Positions 6,099-15,339 of a DNA stretch of 23,612 nucleotides are shown here, one piece after another. The translations under genes and the position numbers were made by a program. How positions within the stretch are numbered: position 1 is the stretch's first letter; each line of letters begins with the position of its first letter. The DNA is from a virus: the IMG/VR virus record IMGVR_UViG_3300036652_001842, positions 1-23,612 of that record, one strand, 5' to 3'. The notes under the pieces were generated by a model, which saw nothing but the letters and a program-made list of their open reading frames with translations, ran no database searches and had not been told where the DNA came from.

Positions 6099-8678
6099 TT
6101 ATGCGTACCCGTGAGCGCTATCGCCATAGGTTCCAGTTCCGTAAAGTGTTGATGGTATAGAAGGCACAGAGAAGGCATAGACAGACGTGCCGTAAATACC
6201 CATTCCGTATGTTGCGATGGGTCCTGATACGACACTGACAGCAATAGAGTCCACAAATGTGGCGCTCTCTGTAACCATCAAACCAATCACTGGCGTACCA
6301 ACGCTATTTGAATTGGTCAGTTGTTGCCGTTTTAGCCTGACGATAATGTTGACCATATCAGGATTAAATGCACCCAAGTCACACGCACACTCATAATAGG
6401 GCACCTGTAACGAGGTAAAACCGGAAAGCGTCAAGGTGGATTTTTGGATGATGAATGGTACCTCAAAGAGGTCATCGGTTGCACTAGAAAAGAGAACTGT
6501 ATAGCCTGGCACCATCATCTGACTGGTGGTGAGATGCACGATAGGTCGAGCATAGTTGTACTGTGTATTCTCGGCAATCGCTCGTTGACGGGCCGCTGCA
6601 GTCGTTGTAATCGTCGAATCACTGACCGTTCGCCAGAAGATGCCGAGCCCATTGGTTTTCTGGTTGTAGTACCCGATGCTCTGAGCATCGTACTCGATGG
6701 CGCTAATCCCTGTGGCTCCAGTAACTAACGTGGCATTGCCAAGTTGTGTGCCGTCAATATCACGGGTGTAGTTGTAGTAGGGATAGCTCGTTATATTATC
6801 TGGCTTATCGGAGAGCATAAAACCAAGCTGATTATAGCCAGGTGCCTGGTAAATAATTTCACGATATGGGCCAATAATATAGGCAAAATTGCTATTGGAG
6901 GCAAGTGCGTCAAAGGCATCACGCGCTGTACCGTTAGCGGTATAGCCAAAAGCATCCAGCGTAGATCCGGTCGCAACTTGCGCCGTGTTAAATTGGTTTG
7001 GAAAATAGATAGCAACAAGATCCTTCATAATAAAGGAATCAGTTTTATTGGTGTAGTTATTGTTGAGGAGAAGTTGCTTTTGTAGCAGCCATGCATAGCC
7101 ACTGACTGTTGTTGTCCACTGGCGATTATTGCCGATATATTTGCCTGCTGTAGCCTTGGTGATGTATCCACCGAAGAGCCTGTATTGTCGAATGGCTGTG
7201 CCGTCTGGCATGAGGATACAGTTCTGTTGTCCATTGGCGCAAAATGGGGTTGGATAAGCAATCTGTGTATTGCCAGCAACAAAACTCATTGGTTCAAATT
7301 GAATACTACTAAAAATGGAATTACCGCTATTCGTTCCACTTGTTGGCACCATGCCAAATTCTATCTGTGCTGACGCTGTGCCAGTTGGAGCTTGGAGCGG
7401 CAACATGTATTGAATATTGGTGGCGCTTGTTGTGCCTGCAAGGAGAGATTGTGTCGAAAGGACTGTTCCATCGGGTGCAAGATAGGCAATCTGAATAAAT
7501 GGCACCACTGCAACGAGAGAACTGGACTGGATAAAGCAACTGAGCATGTATGACTGGCCAGCCATAATCAACCCATTTTGTGTAATTTGAGATAATCCAA
7601 AGGTTGCCGTTGCGTTGGCTGCCGTTAATTTGACACCAGGGCTCTGTTGTGTAAAAGTGCCACCTGTAGCCGTGATCTGGGTCCAACTAGTTGCGAAAGG
7701 GCTGATGATCGGATTTTTGAGCAGGTTATGGGTTGGATTGGCTATTTGCCCGGCATCAATAAAGACAACCTCCATCAACTCTGAAAGTGCGATCTGAGAG
7801 GGGTCATCTTGCAGTGTGATTTTAAATGTCGGGATTGGGTCATTTGCAGTGCGATCAATATTAATAGTGTTTTGCAAAATTGTAGGGAAATAGACATCAT
7901 TGATGAGCAGTCGTACACCGCCAGGCGTGCCAGCGACTGGAATAGAGGATGGAGTAGAGACAACGACACTCTCAGTCATCGCATTGGTTTCAGTGATTGC
8001 GATGCTTGATGCGGTCTTAATGGTGTCAGTGCTTAGATTGATCGTTGTGGTTGTTGCAGTAAGATTTGTGACCGTTGGGACATATCCAGCAGTTGTGATT
8101 TGCATATTGCCGGTTACGCCTGCCGTGGCGCTATTGGACAGGAATTTATTGATGGTCTCTGACGACCAACCAAGTGCGTTGATCCATTCATCTACATAGA
8201 GCTTATCGCCAATCCCAAACGCCATACTACTCAATGTGCCGGTATAGTTGTATGTTGTGCGTATTGTATTAAATGGGACCGCATTAGGGTTTGTATTTGT
8301 TGGGTCTCCGGTTATGAGCGATCCGATGGTTGTTTGCACGCCTGCACTACTACGTTTGTAAAAGCGCAAGGTGACATTATATGCACCGCCGCCAGATGGC
8401 GTGTCTGAGAGTGCTGTAACGGCTGTAAACGTGCCTCCACTAAGCGTCTGTCCCTCTAATAGCGTGTTGTCCAACAGCCAACCGCGTCCAGTTGGAACAG
8501 GAATAGACCCATTAACAGTGCTTGCCCCGCCTTGAGCACGCACCTCAATGTATCCATTACCACTCGCAATTGTGGTCGCTGTTGATGTTTGCGTTCCACC
8601 CGTTGTCGTTGCTAACTGGTTCGCTGTTGACAACGTTGTGGATGCGACACTTGACCCATAAAGGGTTAACGCTGGCAT
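6099..8678 (-). CDS. Tail-tip / baseplate protein with carbohydrate-binding-like insert (859 aa)
   Basis: Large protein between the tape measure/distal tail genes and the appendage genes, where siphophages encode tail-tip hub and host-contact proteins. N-terminal about 230 residues are Thr/Ser/Gly-rich beta sequence. A hub-like region (about 240-300: IDRTANDPIPTFKITLQDDP) is followed by a jelly-roll-like stretch (about 320-455: NLLKNPIISPFATSWTQIT) resembling carbohydrate-binding modules, and a further hub-like domain (about 480-770: LFGGYITKATAG, DAFDALASNSNFAYI). The C-terminus has short Tyr/Gly repeats (YGMGIYGTSVY, YGTGTYGDSAHGY). The ATG at 8678 is used because GGAGA precedes it and the upstream stop is 1 nt away; an in-frame ATG at 8726 would overlap the upstream gene by 47 nt. 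The role in host recognition is inferred. Confidence 0.7.
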   Translation of the reverse strand: MPALTLYGSSVASTTLSTANQLATTTGGTQTSTATTIASGNGYIEVRAQGGASTVNGSIPVPTGRGWLLDNTLLEGQTLSGGTFTAVTALSDTPSGGGAYNVTLRFYKRSSAGVQTTIGSLITGDPTNTNPNAVPFNTIRTTYNYTGTLSSMAFGIGDKLYVDEWINALGWSSETINKFLSNSATAGVTGNMQITTAGYVPTVTNLTATTTTINLSTDTIKTASSIAITETNAMTESVVVSTPSSIPVAGTPGGVRLLINDVYFPTILQNTINIDRTANDPIPTFKITLQDDPSQIALSELMEVVFIDAGQIANPTHNLLKNPIISPFATSWTQITATGGTFTQQSPGVKLTAANATATFGLSQITQNGLIMAGQSYMLSCFIQSSSLVAVVPFIQIAYLAPDGTVLSTQSLLAGTTSATNIQYMLPLQAPTGTASAQIEFGMVPTSGTNSGNSIFSSIQFEPMSFVAGNTQIAYPTPFCANGQQNCILMPDGTAIRQYRLFGGYITKATAGKYIGNNRQWTTTVSGYAWLLQKQLLLNNNYTNKTDSFIMKDLVAIYFPNQFNTAQVATGSTLDAFGYTANGTARDAFDALASNSNFAYIIGPYREIIYQAPGYNQLGFMLSDKPDNITSYPYYNYTRDIDGTQLGNATLVTGATGISAIEYDAQSIGYYNQKTNGLGIFWRTVSDSTITTTAAARQRAIAENTQYNYARPIVHLTTSQMMVPGYTVLFSSATDDLFEVPFIIQKSTLTLSGFTSLQVPYYECACDLGAFNPDMVNIIVRLKRQQLTNSNSVGTPVIGLMVTESATFVDSIAVSVVSGPIATYGMGIYGTSVYAFSVPSIPSTLYGTGTYGDSAHGYA

Positions 8679-8679
8679 T

Positions 8680-9600
8680 CTACAGTTTCTCCGTGACTGT
8701 AATCTGGATAGTGGAACTCGATACAATAGTTAATGGCGTATCCAATGGCGCATGAACAAACGTTTGCGATGTTGCAGTCACAGGAGAGACACTGACAATC
8801 CATACAGCAGTGTACGTGCCAGTTGTTGCTACGCTCGGATTACTGTTTGCTGTCGTTTGGAAGAGATACGGAGCACTGTTGGTTACGACCACGTTGCGGT
8901 TGCCACTGCCAGTTGTCGCAGTAAATGTCCACTGCCCACTTGGTAGTGCCGCTGTATAGGACACTGGAGCAGTAAGCGACGATGCATCCGTTGTTGGCAT
9001 GGATGATAACGCTGTCCCTACAACGTCTGTCGCTGTAGCGTAGCGCCCAAAGGAACCGGCACTAATTGCAGAGGCAGGGCCTGCTGTGGATACCACACTG
9101 CAAGTTCCAGCACCTGTAATGGCAGCAGTTGTTGATACGAGCAGTTTGCTCGCCTGCCCTGGATTAATAATAAGGGTTGTTCCTGATGGGATGGTTGGAC
9201 CAGTTAAGGCCGTGACTGGTATGGAGGTGACTGTTCCGCCGGAGCTGATAGCCCCAACGGTTGCGATCCCAAGGCTTGCATCAATGGCCATGATATTGGC
9301 AACACCAATGCCAGCACTAGTCGCGTTGATGGTGTTTTTTAATGCTGCGATAGCTCCATTATCAGTTAAACAGTTGTTTATTACGTTTAGTATTTCAACT
9401 TCACCCGTTATTGTGTTTGTCTGTTGAACACACCAGATACCTGCCTGACGATGCACCCTTTTAATCAAACCTTCATAGGTTCGTGGTCGTTTTCTCGGTG
9501 CGCAATTCCAATACTCAGGAACACTGATGGATACCTTGTGCGCTTTGAGCCATATTGATTTTTTTGTGTATGTTCGCGTCAATGCTATTGTTTCAGGCAT
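8680..9600 (-). CDS. Putative distal tail / tail-associated protein with Ig-like C-terminus (306 aa)
   Basis: No certain family. An N-terminal globular region (about 1-90; EYWNCAPRKRPRTYEG, HRQAGIWCVQQT) is followed by a small-residue-rich stretch (LKNTINATSAGIGV), then beta-type repeats rich in Thr, Ser, Val and Gly typical of phage Ig-like or bacterial-surface domains (about 130-306). The start at 9600 has AGGAG 7 nt upstream; an ATG at 9672 would overlap the tape measure gene and lacks a site. Position directly after the tape measure protein is where distal tail proteins are normally encoded, but no Dit signature is visible. Confidence 0.6.
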   Translation of the reverse strand: MPETIALTRTYTKKSIWLKAHKVSISVPEYWNCAPRKRPRTYEGLIKRVHRQAGIWCVQQTNTITGEVEILNVINNCLTDNGAIAALKNTINATSAGIGVANIMAIDASLGIATVGAISSGGTVTSIPVTALTGPTIPSGTTLIINPGQASKLLVSTTAAITGAGTCSVVSTAGPASAISAGSFGRYATATDVVGTALSSMPTTDASSLTAPVSYTAALPSGQWTFTATTGSGNRNVVVTNSAPYLFQTTANSNPSVATTGTYTAVWIVSVSPVTATSQTFVHAPLDTPLTIVSSSTIQITVTEKL

Positions 9601-9610
9601 TCCATTGCTC

Positions 9611-12600
9611 CTATATATTGCCAAATTGTGCACGTAATTCGTCGCCAAACATTGCACCAGCGTATTGAGCAATGCGATTCATTTCGTTTTCGTCGAGTTG
9701 CTGTGGATAGATTTGGATGGTCAATGTGATATTTTGTGTGACAGGGTTTTCGCCTGTGAGAGATGATGTATTTGTTTGCCCCGATATATTAGAAAGAGGG
9801 GCGCTAGTAAGCATTGGTGTGCGAGATTGCAATGATGACGTTGCATTCAATGCAATGCTTGGACTAGTAATAGATGAGCCAATTGGCTTTGTGAGCATGT
9901 TCATAGCATTTGCCATGACTGGCAGGGATTGAATAATCCCTGTTGCAAAGCCACCAACAAGATTTGGCCCATACTCGTTCAAGTGGGACAACTCACCTTG
10001 TTTTGCTGGCGAGTGTGGTAAAAAGCTACCAATAGCCGACACGACATTCGAAATGGCTGATGTAGCATTGCCGATAGCACCTTCAATCCCCGATGCGATA
10101 CCATTAACAATTGCGGCTCCTGCCGAGAGTGCTAATCCTGGCAGGGAATTAAGTGTACCCATGATGGTACTGGCAAGAGAGGATATAATGCCACTCACAA
10201 TGCTGCGCCCACCATTGAAAATGGACTGGATGTTTGACCAAAAATTCATTGCAGTGTTGTTTATTCCACTCATCAGATTATTCCAACTTGAGGAAACCCC
10301 ACCAGCGAATGAAGACACCCCTGATTGGATTGTTGAAAGCGCAGAAGAGATAAATGAACTGATTTGGGACCAATGAGAAATGATGAGGGCGACGAGTAGC
10401 CCTGTTGGTCCAGTGATTGCGATGAGTATAGCCAGTGCCCCAATTTTGGCTGCATTGACAAGAAACGCCCAAGCGGACTGCATAAATGAGATAATACCGC
10501 TCCAAATGGATCGAAAAAATGCACCAATCTGTTGAAGTGCGCCAAGGAGCCATGCAGTAAATGATTGCCATATTGTGCGTAGGAATGCGGTCACCTGCGA
10601 CCAATGTGTGACCAAAAGGACAATGCCCACAACAAGCAGGGCGACAGCAGCAATAATAAGCAGGATTGGCCATGTGGCGGCTATTGTGGCAACCGCTGCC
10701 GCTCCTGCTGTCACAGCCCACGCGATAAACCCAGCAATCAGCCCAGGTATGGCGGCGGCGGCGGCAATTACCCCCTCTGTTGCAACTGCAATAATGGCTG
10801 GAACGAGTTCAGACAACATAATTGCGCCTGTCGTTGCTGCCTCGACACCTGTAGTAATCAAGGATGCGACAAATGACGCGACGACCTTTGCTCCTGCAAT
10901 GACCGACTGTACGCCACTGGCAATCAGAGAACCAATGAAGAGGGCAATTTTCCCCGCCGCTTGCCATCCTTCCACGCCAGTCATGATCAGGGAGGCGACA
11001 AAACTTCCTGTGACCTTTGCAGCGTTTACGACGGCCTCAACGCCAGTCTTTATCATGCTTGCAACAAAACTGACGGTCAGTTTGGCTCCATTGACAATGG
11101 ATTCAACTCCAGTTTTGATAATGCTTTGCACAAAAGAGACCGTCAGCTTTGCCCCATTAACAGTTGCTTGTGTGCCAGTTTGGATCATACTTTGCACGAA
11201 GGTTATGGCGATCTTTGTTCCACTGATGGCAGCCTCAACACCCGCCTTGATTAGAGCAGGACCAAAAAAGATGCCTAGAGCCAATGCGGTATCCATGATT
11301 GGCGTTTTCCATCTTTCAAACCAGCCAATGACCGCATTGATAGGGACTTCAACGCTCTTGAGTGCGGAATCAAACCATGAAAGTGTGGTACTCCAGGTGC
11401 TTTGGAGCCACGAACAAATCTCCCCCCAATGTTGTACAGAAAGCACGATGCCAATAGCAACGAGCGCCACCACAGCGCCAATGAGCAACAGCGGGCCTAC
11501 AACCGCAAGGATAGACATTGCGGCAGTTCCCATTGACGCCACGATCATGCTGGACATAACACCAAAGGTTGTAGTCATGGTTGCCGCGCCTGTGACTGTT
11601 TCAGCCACGGCCGTGAGGATGGAGAGCCCGTAATCCAGCAATGATAGAATCATATTTGCAGCAGAACTTACCACAAAGAGCGCCATAACCGCGCCCAAGG
11701 CGGTAACTGCAACACCAAGCGCATCAGTAGCAACCTGACTGTGTTGAAAAAAAGATATGACAGATGCGCCATCAGCAACAAGGTTCGTCGTAGTTGAAAT
11801 AATTGTGGTGATACCAGTAACCAAATCACCCATAGCTATTTTGAGAATACCGCTCTTGATAACCCAATCACTAAAACTGGCAATGACTGGAAGCGTATTG
11901 GTTACAAGAGTGGTGATAGTTGGCAGAAGTTGTTGCCCGATACCAATCATGAGCGTTTCGACAACCTCTTTACCCTGAGACATCTTTTGGTTGAAATTCC
12001 CTTGGACTTGATTCCAACCCGTGATACTATCACCACCTTTCTTGACGGCATCGGTGATATTGGCAACATTGCCTTTGAAGGTAGCGAGGTGTGTCCCTGT
12101 GAGGTCCAACATACCTTGCATGGTCTTTGAACCACCAGAAATATTTTTGATAGCATTGACATAATCAGCAGAGCCTGCTGGGAATTTCTTGCCCACGGCG
12201 TCGGTGATCATTTTTAGGGCGTCAGGTAGAGATTTTTTCATTTCAGCGGCAACATCGCTCGATTTGAGACCAACATCGGACAATGCTGATATTGTCTGCT
12301 TTGAGGGGGCTTCGAGCCCGATAATGGTTTGTCGTAGGTACGTTGCTGCCTGTGCTGCTGGAACACCTTCACCAGTCATCGTAGCCATGGCAGCTGCTGT
12401 ATCAGTCAGGCTGACACCAGCTGCTGAGGCGGTTGGCATAACACCAGAAAGAGATGCGGCCAATTGGTCCATGGTGGTTTTACCATTGCTGACTGTCGCT
12501 ATGAGGGTGTTGACTGCAACGGAAGAGTTGGATGCCTTGATGCCAAAGTCGGTCATGATGGTCGTGGTCGCATTGGCTACCACGCCAAGATCGGCATTAC

Positions 12601-12997
12601 CTACCTTAGCACCACGAGCGGCATTAGCTAGCACCATCAATCCATTTGCGCCGTGTTGACCGCTACTTTCTATCTGAAAGAGTCCCGTGGTTAACTGCTT
12701 GGTCGTTGTGCCAGTGTCATTTGCGAGTTTAAGAACACCATCGCTGACCATGCCAAGATTTTTGACAGACTCGCCAGCCCCTGTGCTCAGTCCAGTAAGT
12801 TGTGATCGAAAGTCTCCAGCAGCTTTCGTAGCAGTGACACCAATAGCAACGGCGGCACCTGCAGCGACCGCTGTGACTGCTGTAAGCGCACCAACAAGTC
12901 CACCTTTACCAAAGGCTGATGTGATGCCTGAAACGGCAGAAATGACACCTGCGCCGCCAATGGAAGACATTAAAATTCTGAGTGGAATGTCTGCCAT
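9611..12997 (-). CDS. Tail tape measure protein (1128 aa)
   Basis: TP901-type phage tail tape measure protein, which sets tail length and is ejected with the DNA. N-terminal helical/Gly-rich start (about 1-60), a TP901 core (about 60-390, with FRSQLTGLSTG, TGLFQIESSGQHGANGL, NADLGVVANATTTIM, LAASLSGVMPTASAAGVSL and YLRQTIIGL), hydrophobic membrane-like segments (about 430-520 and 750-860), a 22-residue repeat array (592-744), and the C-terminal motif LPHSPAKQGELSHLNEYG (about 993-1010). GAGGTGG lies 4 nt upstream of the ATG. It directly follows the tail assembly chaperone gene, as in lambda-like tails. The long plus-strand ORFs over it are shadows. Confidence 0.95.
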   Translation of the reverse strand: MADIPLRILMSSIGGAGVISAVSGITSAFGKGGLVGALTAVTAVAAGAAVAIGVTATKAAGDFRSQLTGLSTGAGESVKNLGMVSDGVLKLANDTGTTTKQLTTGLFQIESSGQHGANGLMVLANAARGAKVGNADLGVVANATTTIMTDFGIKASNSSVAVNTLIATVSNGKTTMDQLAASLSGVMPTASAAGVSLTDTAAAMATMTGEGVPAAQAATYLRQTIIGLEAPSKQTISALSDVGLKSSDVAAEMKKSLPDALKMITDAVGKKFPAGSADYVNAIKNISGGSKTMQGMLDLTGTHLATFKGNVANITDAVKKGGDSITGWNQVQGNFNQKMSQGKEVVETLMIGIGQQLLPTITTLVTNTLPVIASFSDWVIKSGILKIAMGDLVTGITTIISTTTNLVADGASVISFFQHSQVATDALGVAVTALGAVMALFVVSSAANMILSLLDYGLSILTAVAETVTGAATMTTTFGVMSSMIVASMGTAAMSILAVVGPLLLIGAVVALVAIGIVLSVQHWGEICSWLQSTWSTTLSWFDSALKSVEVPINAVIGWFERWKTPIMDTALALGIFFGPALIKAGVEAAISGTKIAITFVQSMIQTGTQATVNGAKLTVSFVQSIIKTGVESIVNGAKLTVSFVASMIKTGVEAVVNAAKVTGSFVASLIMTGVEGWQAAGKIALFIGSLIASGVQSVIAGAKVVASFVASLITTGVEAATTGAIMLSELVPAIIAVATEGVIAAAAAIPGLIAGFIAWAVTAGAAAVATIAATWPILLIIAAVALLVVGIVLLVTHWSQVTAFLRTIWQSFTAWLLGALQQIGAFFRSIWSGIISFMQSAWAFLVNAAKIGALAILIAITGPTGLLVALIISHWSQISSFISSALSTIQSGVSSFAGGVSSSWNNLMSGINNTAMNFWSNIQSIFNGGRSIVSGIISSLASTIMGTLNSLPGLALSAGAAIVNGIASGIEGAIGNATSAISNVVSAIGSFLPHSPAKQGELSHLNEYGPNLVGGFATGIIQSLPVMANAMNMLTKPIGSSITSPSIALNATSSLQSRTPMLTSAPLSNISGQTNTSSLTGENPVTQNITLTIQIYPQQLDENEMNRIAQYAGAMFGDELRAQFGNI
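10766..11224 (-). repeat. 22-residue (66-bp) tandem repeat array in the tape measure gene
   Basis: Seven consecutive units of about 22 residues, consensus roughly NGAKLTVSFVxSxIKTGVEAVV, occupy residues 592-744; one unit has 21. The two central units (614-657) are nearly identical in protein. They are hydrophobic with one small polar turn per unit, and drift outward on either side. Confidence 0.85.
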
Positions 12998-13021
12998 TAA
13001 TCCACCTCATTATTCTGTTGT

Positions 13022-13267
13022 CTAGCGTCTATTGCGTCTTGCATCACGTTCAGCGTCTTCCTGTTTCTTTTTCAATTCAGTATCTTGTTCAGCCTGGTAA
13101 TTAAGCTCTGCAATGATAGAGAGTCGGCATTCCTGCAACTCTCTCACTGGCGTTGCCATGTAACCGATGTAGCCACCAAGTTCGGTATACATTTTCCTTC
13201 GCACGTATATCTCAGGGACTAGCTCACCGCTGGCTCGTTCGTTTCTGACTGCGCGTTCGCAGAGGCC
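13022..13267 (-). CDS. Tail assembly chaperone C-terminal extension (gpT-like), made by -1 frameshift
   Basis: An open frame in -1 relative to the upstream gpG-like gene runs without a stop from the TTTTTTG slip site (13273-13267) to 13022. Read through the slip it gives a 200-aa GT-type fusion: 119 residues of G, then 81 in the new frame. The C-terminus is acidic and basic helical (QAEQDTELKKKQEDAERD). A stand-alone start at GTG 13204 or ATG 13192 would give only 56-60 residues, and neither has a convincing ribosome site. The position just before the tape measure gene and the direction of the shift match lambda G/GT and most siphophage chaperones. The fusion is inferred, not seen as protein. 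Confidence 0.8.
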   Translation of the reverse strand, partial: GLCERAVRNERASGELVPEIYVRRKMYTELGGYIGYMATPVRELQECRLSIIAELNYQAEQDTELKKKQEDAERDARRNRR

Positions 13268-13623
13268 AAAAAATCTTTTTGCTCCTGCTCATTCATTGGC
13301 TGAGAAACCATGTTAATTTGCGCGAGAATGTAGCCCACATCAACGGGCAGCAGCTTGCCTGCATCATCAGGGAGATTTACAGTGTACGAGTCACCGCTTC
13401 GGAGCATGACAGAGACCACGCTCCCTTTTTGGACCATGCGTTGCAGTTTGAGAAGTCCCTGGCTGCCCTGGAGTGTTTGAACCTCCATATTCGATTCACC
13501 GGGATTTTGAACTGAGATAATGTTGTTTTGTACGTAGGCATCATCTTCTGCCAAGAAGAGGCCTTTGAGGGCGACTGTGCTGGTGTTCAACCACCACTTT
13601 GCATTTGTAATTCCGATACTCAT
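13219..13623 (-). CDS. Tail assembly chaperone (gpG-like, 134 aa)
   Basis: Small soluble protein immediately upstream of the frameshifted extension and the tape measure gene, in the position of lambda gpG, which together with GT coats the tape measure protein during tail assembly. Recognisable features: a compact N-terminal domain (MSIGITNAKWWLN, LFLAEDDAYVQNN), a middle region with LLKLQRMVQKGSVVSVMLRSG, and an acidic Gln-rich C-terminus (MNEQEQKDFLASA). The ATG at 13623 is preferred: an in-frame ATG at 13674 overlaps the tail tube gene and has no ribosome site. Length suits the family. Assignment rests mostly on position plus the frameshift. Confidence 0.8.
   Translation of the reverse strand: MSIGITNAKWWLNTSTVALKGLFLAEDDAYVQNNIISVQNPGESNMEVQTLQGSQGLLKLQRMVQKGSVVSVMLRSGDSYTVNLPDDAGKLLPVDVGYILAQINMVSQPMNEQEQKDFLASANAQSETNEPAVS
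13249..13286 (-). promoter_or_regulatory. Programmed -1 ribosomal frameshift signal
   Basis: Reading the minus strand in the gpG frame, the codons GAT TTT TTG form the slippery heptamer T_TTT_TTG (13273-13267). An SD-like AGGAG (13286-13282) lies 8 nt upstream, and a GC-rich hairpin CTGCG-AACG-CGCAG (13262-13249) begins 4 nt downstream. This three-part layout matches well-known bacterial -1 sites such as dnaX. The 0-frame stop is at 13221-13219. Confidence 0.85.
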
Positions 13624-13663
13624 TGATTTGATCTTTCTATTGGTAAATTTACGTAAATTTGAT

Positions 13664-15319
13664 TTATGCGACATATGTAGGTGGTTGCTGACAAGTGACC
13701 GCTAGTCGATATAAGTAGCCAAGATTTGAAAAATTGTACTCGCTTAGCAATTTGAGCGTGCCTTCAACCGGATTTTTAGAGGAATCATTTTTCCATGAAT
13801 CTACGCGGGCTGGTGTGGTCCAACTCCAATTTTCGTAATATGTTGTTCCGCTAATCGTGCCAAGCAGATTGCCTGTAAACGTGGCTCCCAGAATAAGCGC
13901 TTGATTAGGCTTAAAAAAGTTTATGTAGTTTGCATAATTTTGCAAAATTATAGTTGCATCCAGTGCAACATCTGGTTCTGAGTCCCATGTAACATTGGAC
14001 CACCGTTGGAAACCATCACCGGAATAAAAGGATTTGCGTCCTGTTGCGATAGCAATTTTGAAACTTTCAAGAGAGCCATCTTGTGTGGTAAATGGGGTTC
14101 CAGATCCAGTATCTATAAAGAAACTGGAAGGCCAACTGACAACAGGCAAACTTGTTGGTTGGGCTAAGGAGGCAAAAGGATTGATACCAGACGATGTACT
14201 TGTTGGGTCTCCAATTATGAGATAATCTTGCGCCTCACCCTTACCAGTAAAACTAATCTCCTTCTCTTTTTCCCATGAGAAGTCCCCATCAGAGAGGAAA
14301 GTGTACGGCAATTTATAACCAAAAACGCCGTTGTACATCTCAAGTGTTGCACTGTAGGGTGTGTAATTTGTGACACCATCGTACGTAAAAGTGTAAGTCC
14401 ACGCAAAAACACCACTCACCGCAATTGTGGCACCAACACTTAATCCAGTCGTGGCAAATTGCAAACTACCTGGCACTGTCAGCGATGAATAGCGGCGGCT
14501 GCTGTAGACTGTTGTTTGGCTTGTCCCTATAGCGATAGTCTCAGTGGCAGGTGCACCATAATTATCAAGCCCGGTCAGGACTATTGTGCCTGCCAGCGTA
14601 TTCGCAGCTAGTGTAAAAACCAAAAACATGCCAGGCGCAGATGGTCCCGTTGTCAATGTCATCGTTGTCGCTTTGGCTGTCGCTGCGAGAAGCACTGATG
14701 GCACAGCAGGTACGGTTGTCACGTTTGGCGAGTTGCCAATGAGCATGTAGGGCATCCAGAGAGAGTCTGGATAGAGCGCACAATCAAACTTGTCGAGGCT
14801 CGCGCCTTTGGTGAGCTGCGTCACGCGAAAGTTTTTAGCTAGAATGCCGCGTTTATCCTGCGGTGAAAAATGCCCTATTTTCTCTTCTGCATCGGTCGTG
14901 ATTGGCAACAAAAACTTCCCGGCATATGATCCAAAGACGATAATTTGGCAAGGTGTAATGCCTGCCACAGTGATGCCTGATGCATTCACTGTTCCAAAGA
15001 CTTCTTTGGTCGTAAACTCGGTATAGCCCTGATTGTTTTGTGGTGCAATATTAACATGATACGTCTGCGATGTAATCGTGTTGCCAGTGGGTCCAGTACC
15101 AGCAATTACAACGGTTCCTGCGGTGGCGTTGCCAATTACAAAGAAATGCAAGGCCATGCCAGTAGTTGGACTAATCGCACTTGGTTGGGTCACAAGTGAC
15201 ATGGTTGATGCACCAACTGTTTGCGGCATCAACAATTGTTCTCCTGGTATTGGTTCGAGTACCAATCTCGTCTGCTGCGTGAGCCCTGTGTACCCTTGGA
15301 CTCCGGTCATTACTGGCAT
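13664..15319 (-). CDS. Major tail (tube) protein with duplicated Ig-like domains (551 aa)
   Basis: Probable major tail protein: it forms the tail tube and is encoded between the tail terminator and the tail chaperone. It contains two related beta domains, at about 38-122 (STMSLVTQPSAIS, AGTVVIAGTGPTGN) and 218-302 (TTMTLTTGPSAPG, AGTIVLTGLDNYGA), that align over their length. The tube core surrounds and follows these (about 125-215 and 305-551, including GDFSWEKEKEISFTGKGEAQDYL and a C-terminal SEYNFSNLGYLYRLAVTCQQP). AAAGGAG lies at good spacing from the ATG. The next gene's in-frame upstream ATG would overlap it by 11 nt. Confidence 0.8.
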   Translation of the reverse strand: MPVMTGVQGYTGLTQQTRLVLEPIPGEQLLMPQTVGASTMSLVTQPSAISPTTGMALHFFVIGNATAGTVVIAGTGPTGNTITSQTYHVNIAPQNNQGYTEFTTKEVFGTVNASGITVAGITPCQIIVFGSYAGKFLLPITTDAEEKIGHFSPQDKRGILAKNFRVTQLTKGASLDKFDCALYPDSLWMPYMLIGNSPNVTTVPAVPSVLLAATAKATTMTLTTGPSAPGMFLVFTLAANTLAGTIVLTGLDNYGAPATETIAIGTSQTTVYSSRRYSSLTVPGSLQFATTGLSVGATIAVSGVFAWTYTFTYDGVTNYTPYSATLEMYNGVFGYKLPYTFLSDGDFSWEKEKEISFTGKGEAQDYLIIGDPTSTSSGINPFASLAQPTSLPVVSWPSSFFIDTGSGTPFTTQDGSLESFKIAIATGRKSFYSGDGFQRWSNVTWDSEPDVALDATIILQNYANYINFFKPNQALILGATFTGNLLGTISGTTYYENWSWTTPARVDSWKNDSSKNPVEGTLKLLSEYNFSNLGYLYRLAVTCQQPPTYVA

Positions 15320-15339
15320 GGACCTGTCTCCTTTATCGC

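Noticed and set aside
10575-11633. 352-codon plus-strand open frame
   Set aside because: Complementary shadow of the tape measure gene's repetitive codons; translation is Ala/Thr/Pro-rich without a domain or ribosome site.
13022-13204. Independent 60-aa gene with GTG start
   Set aside because: No convincing ribosome site, and the frame is open upstream to a canonical slip site; better explained as the frameshifted tail of the chaperone.
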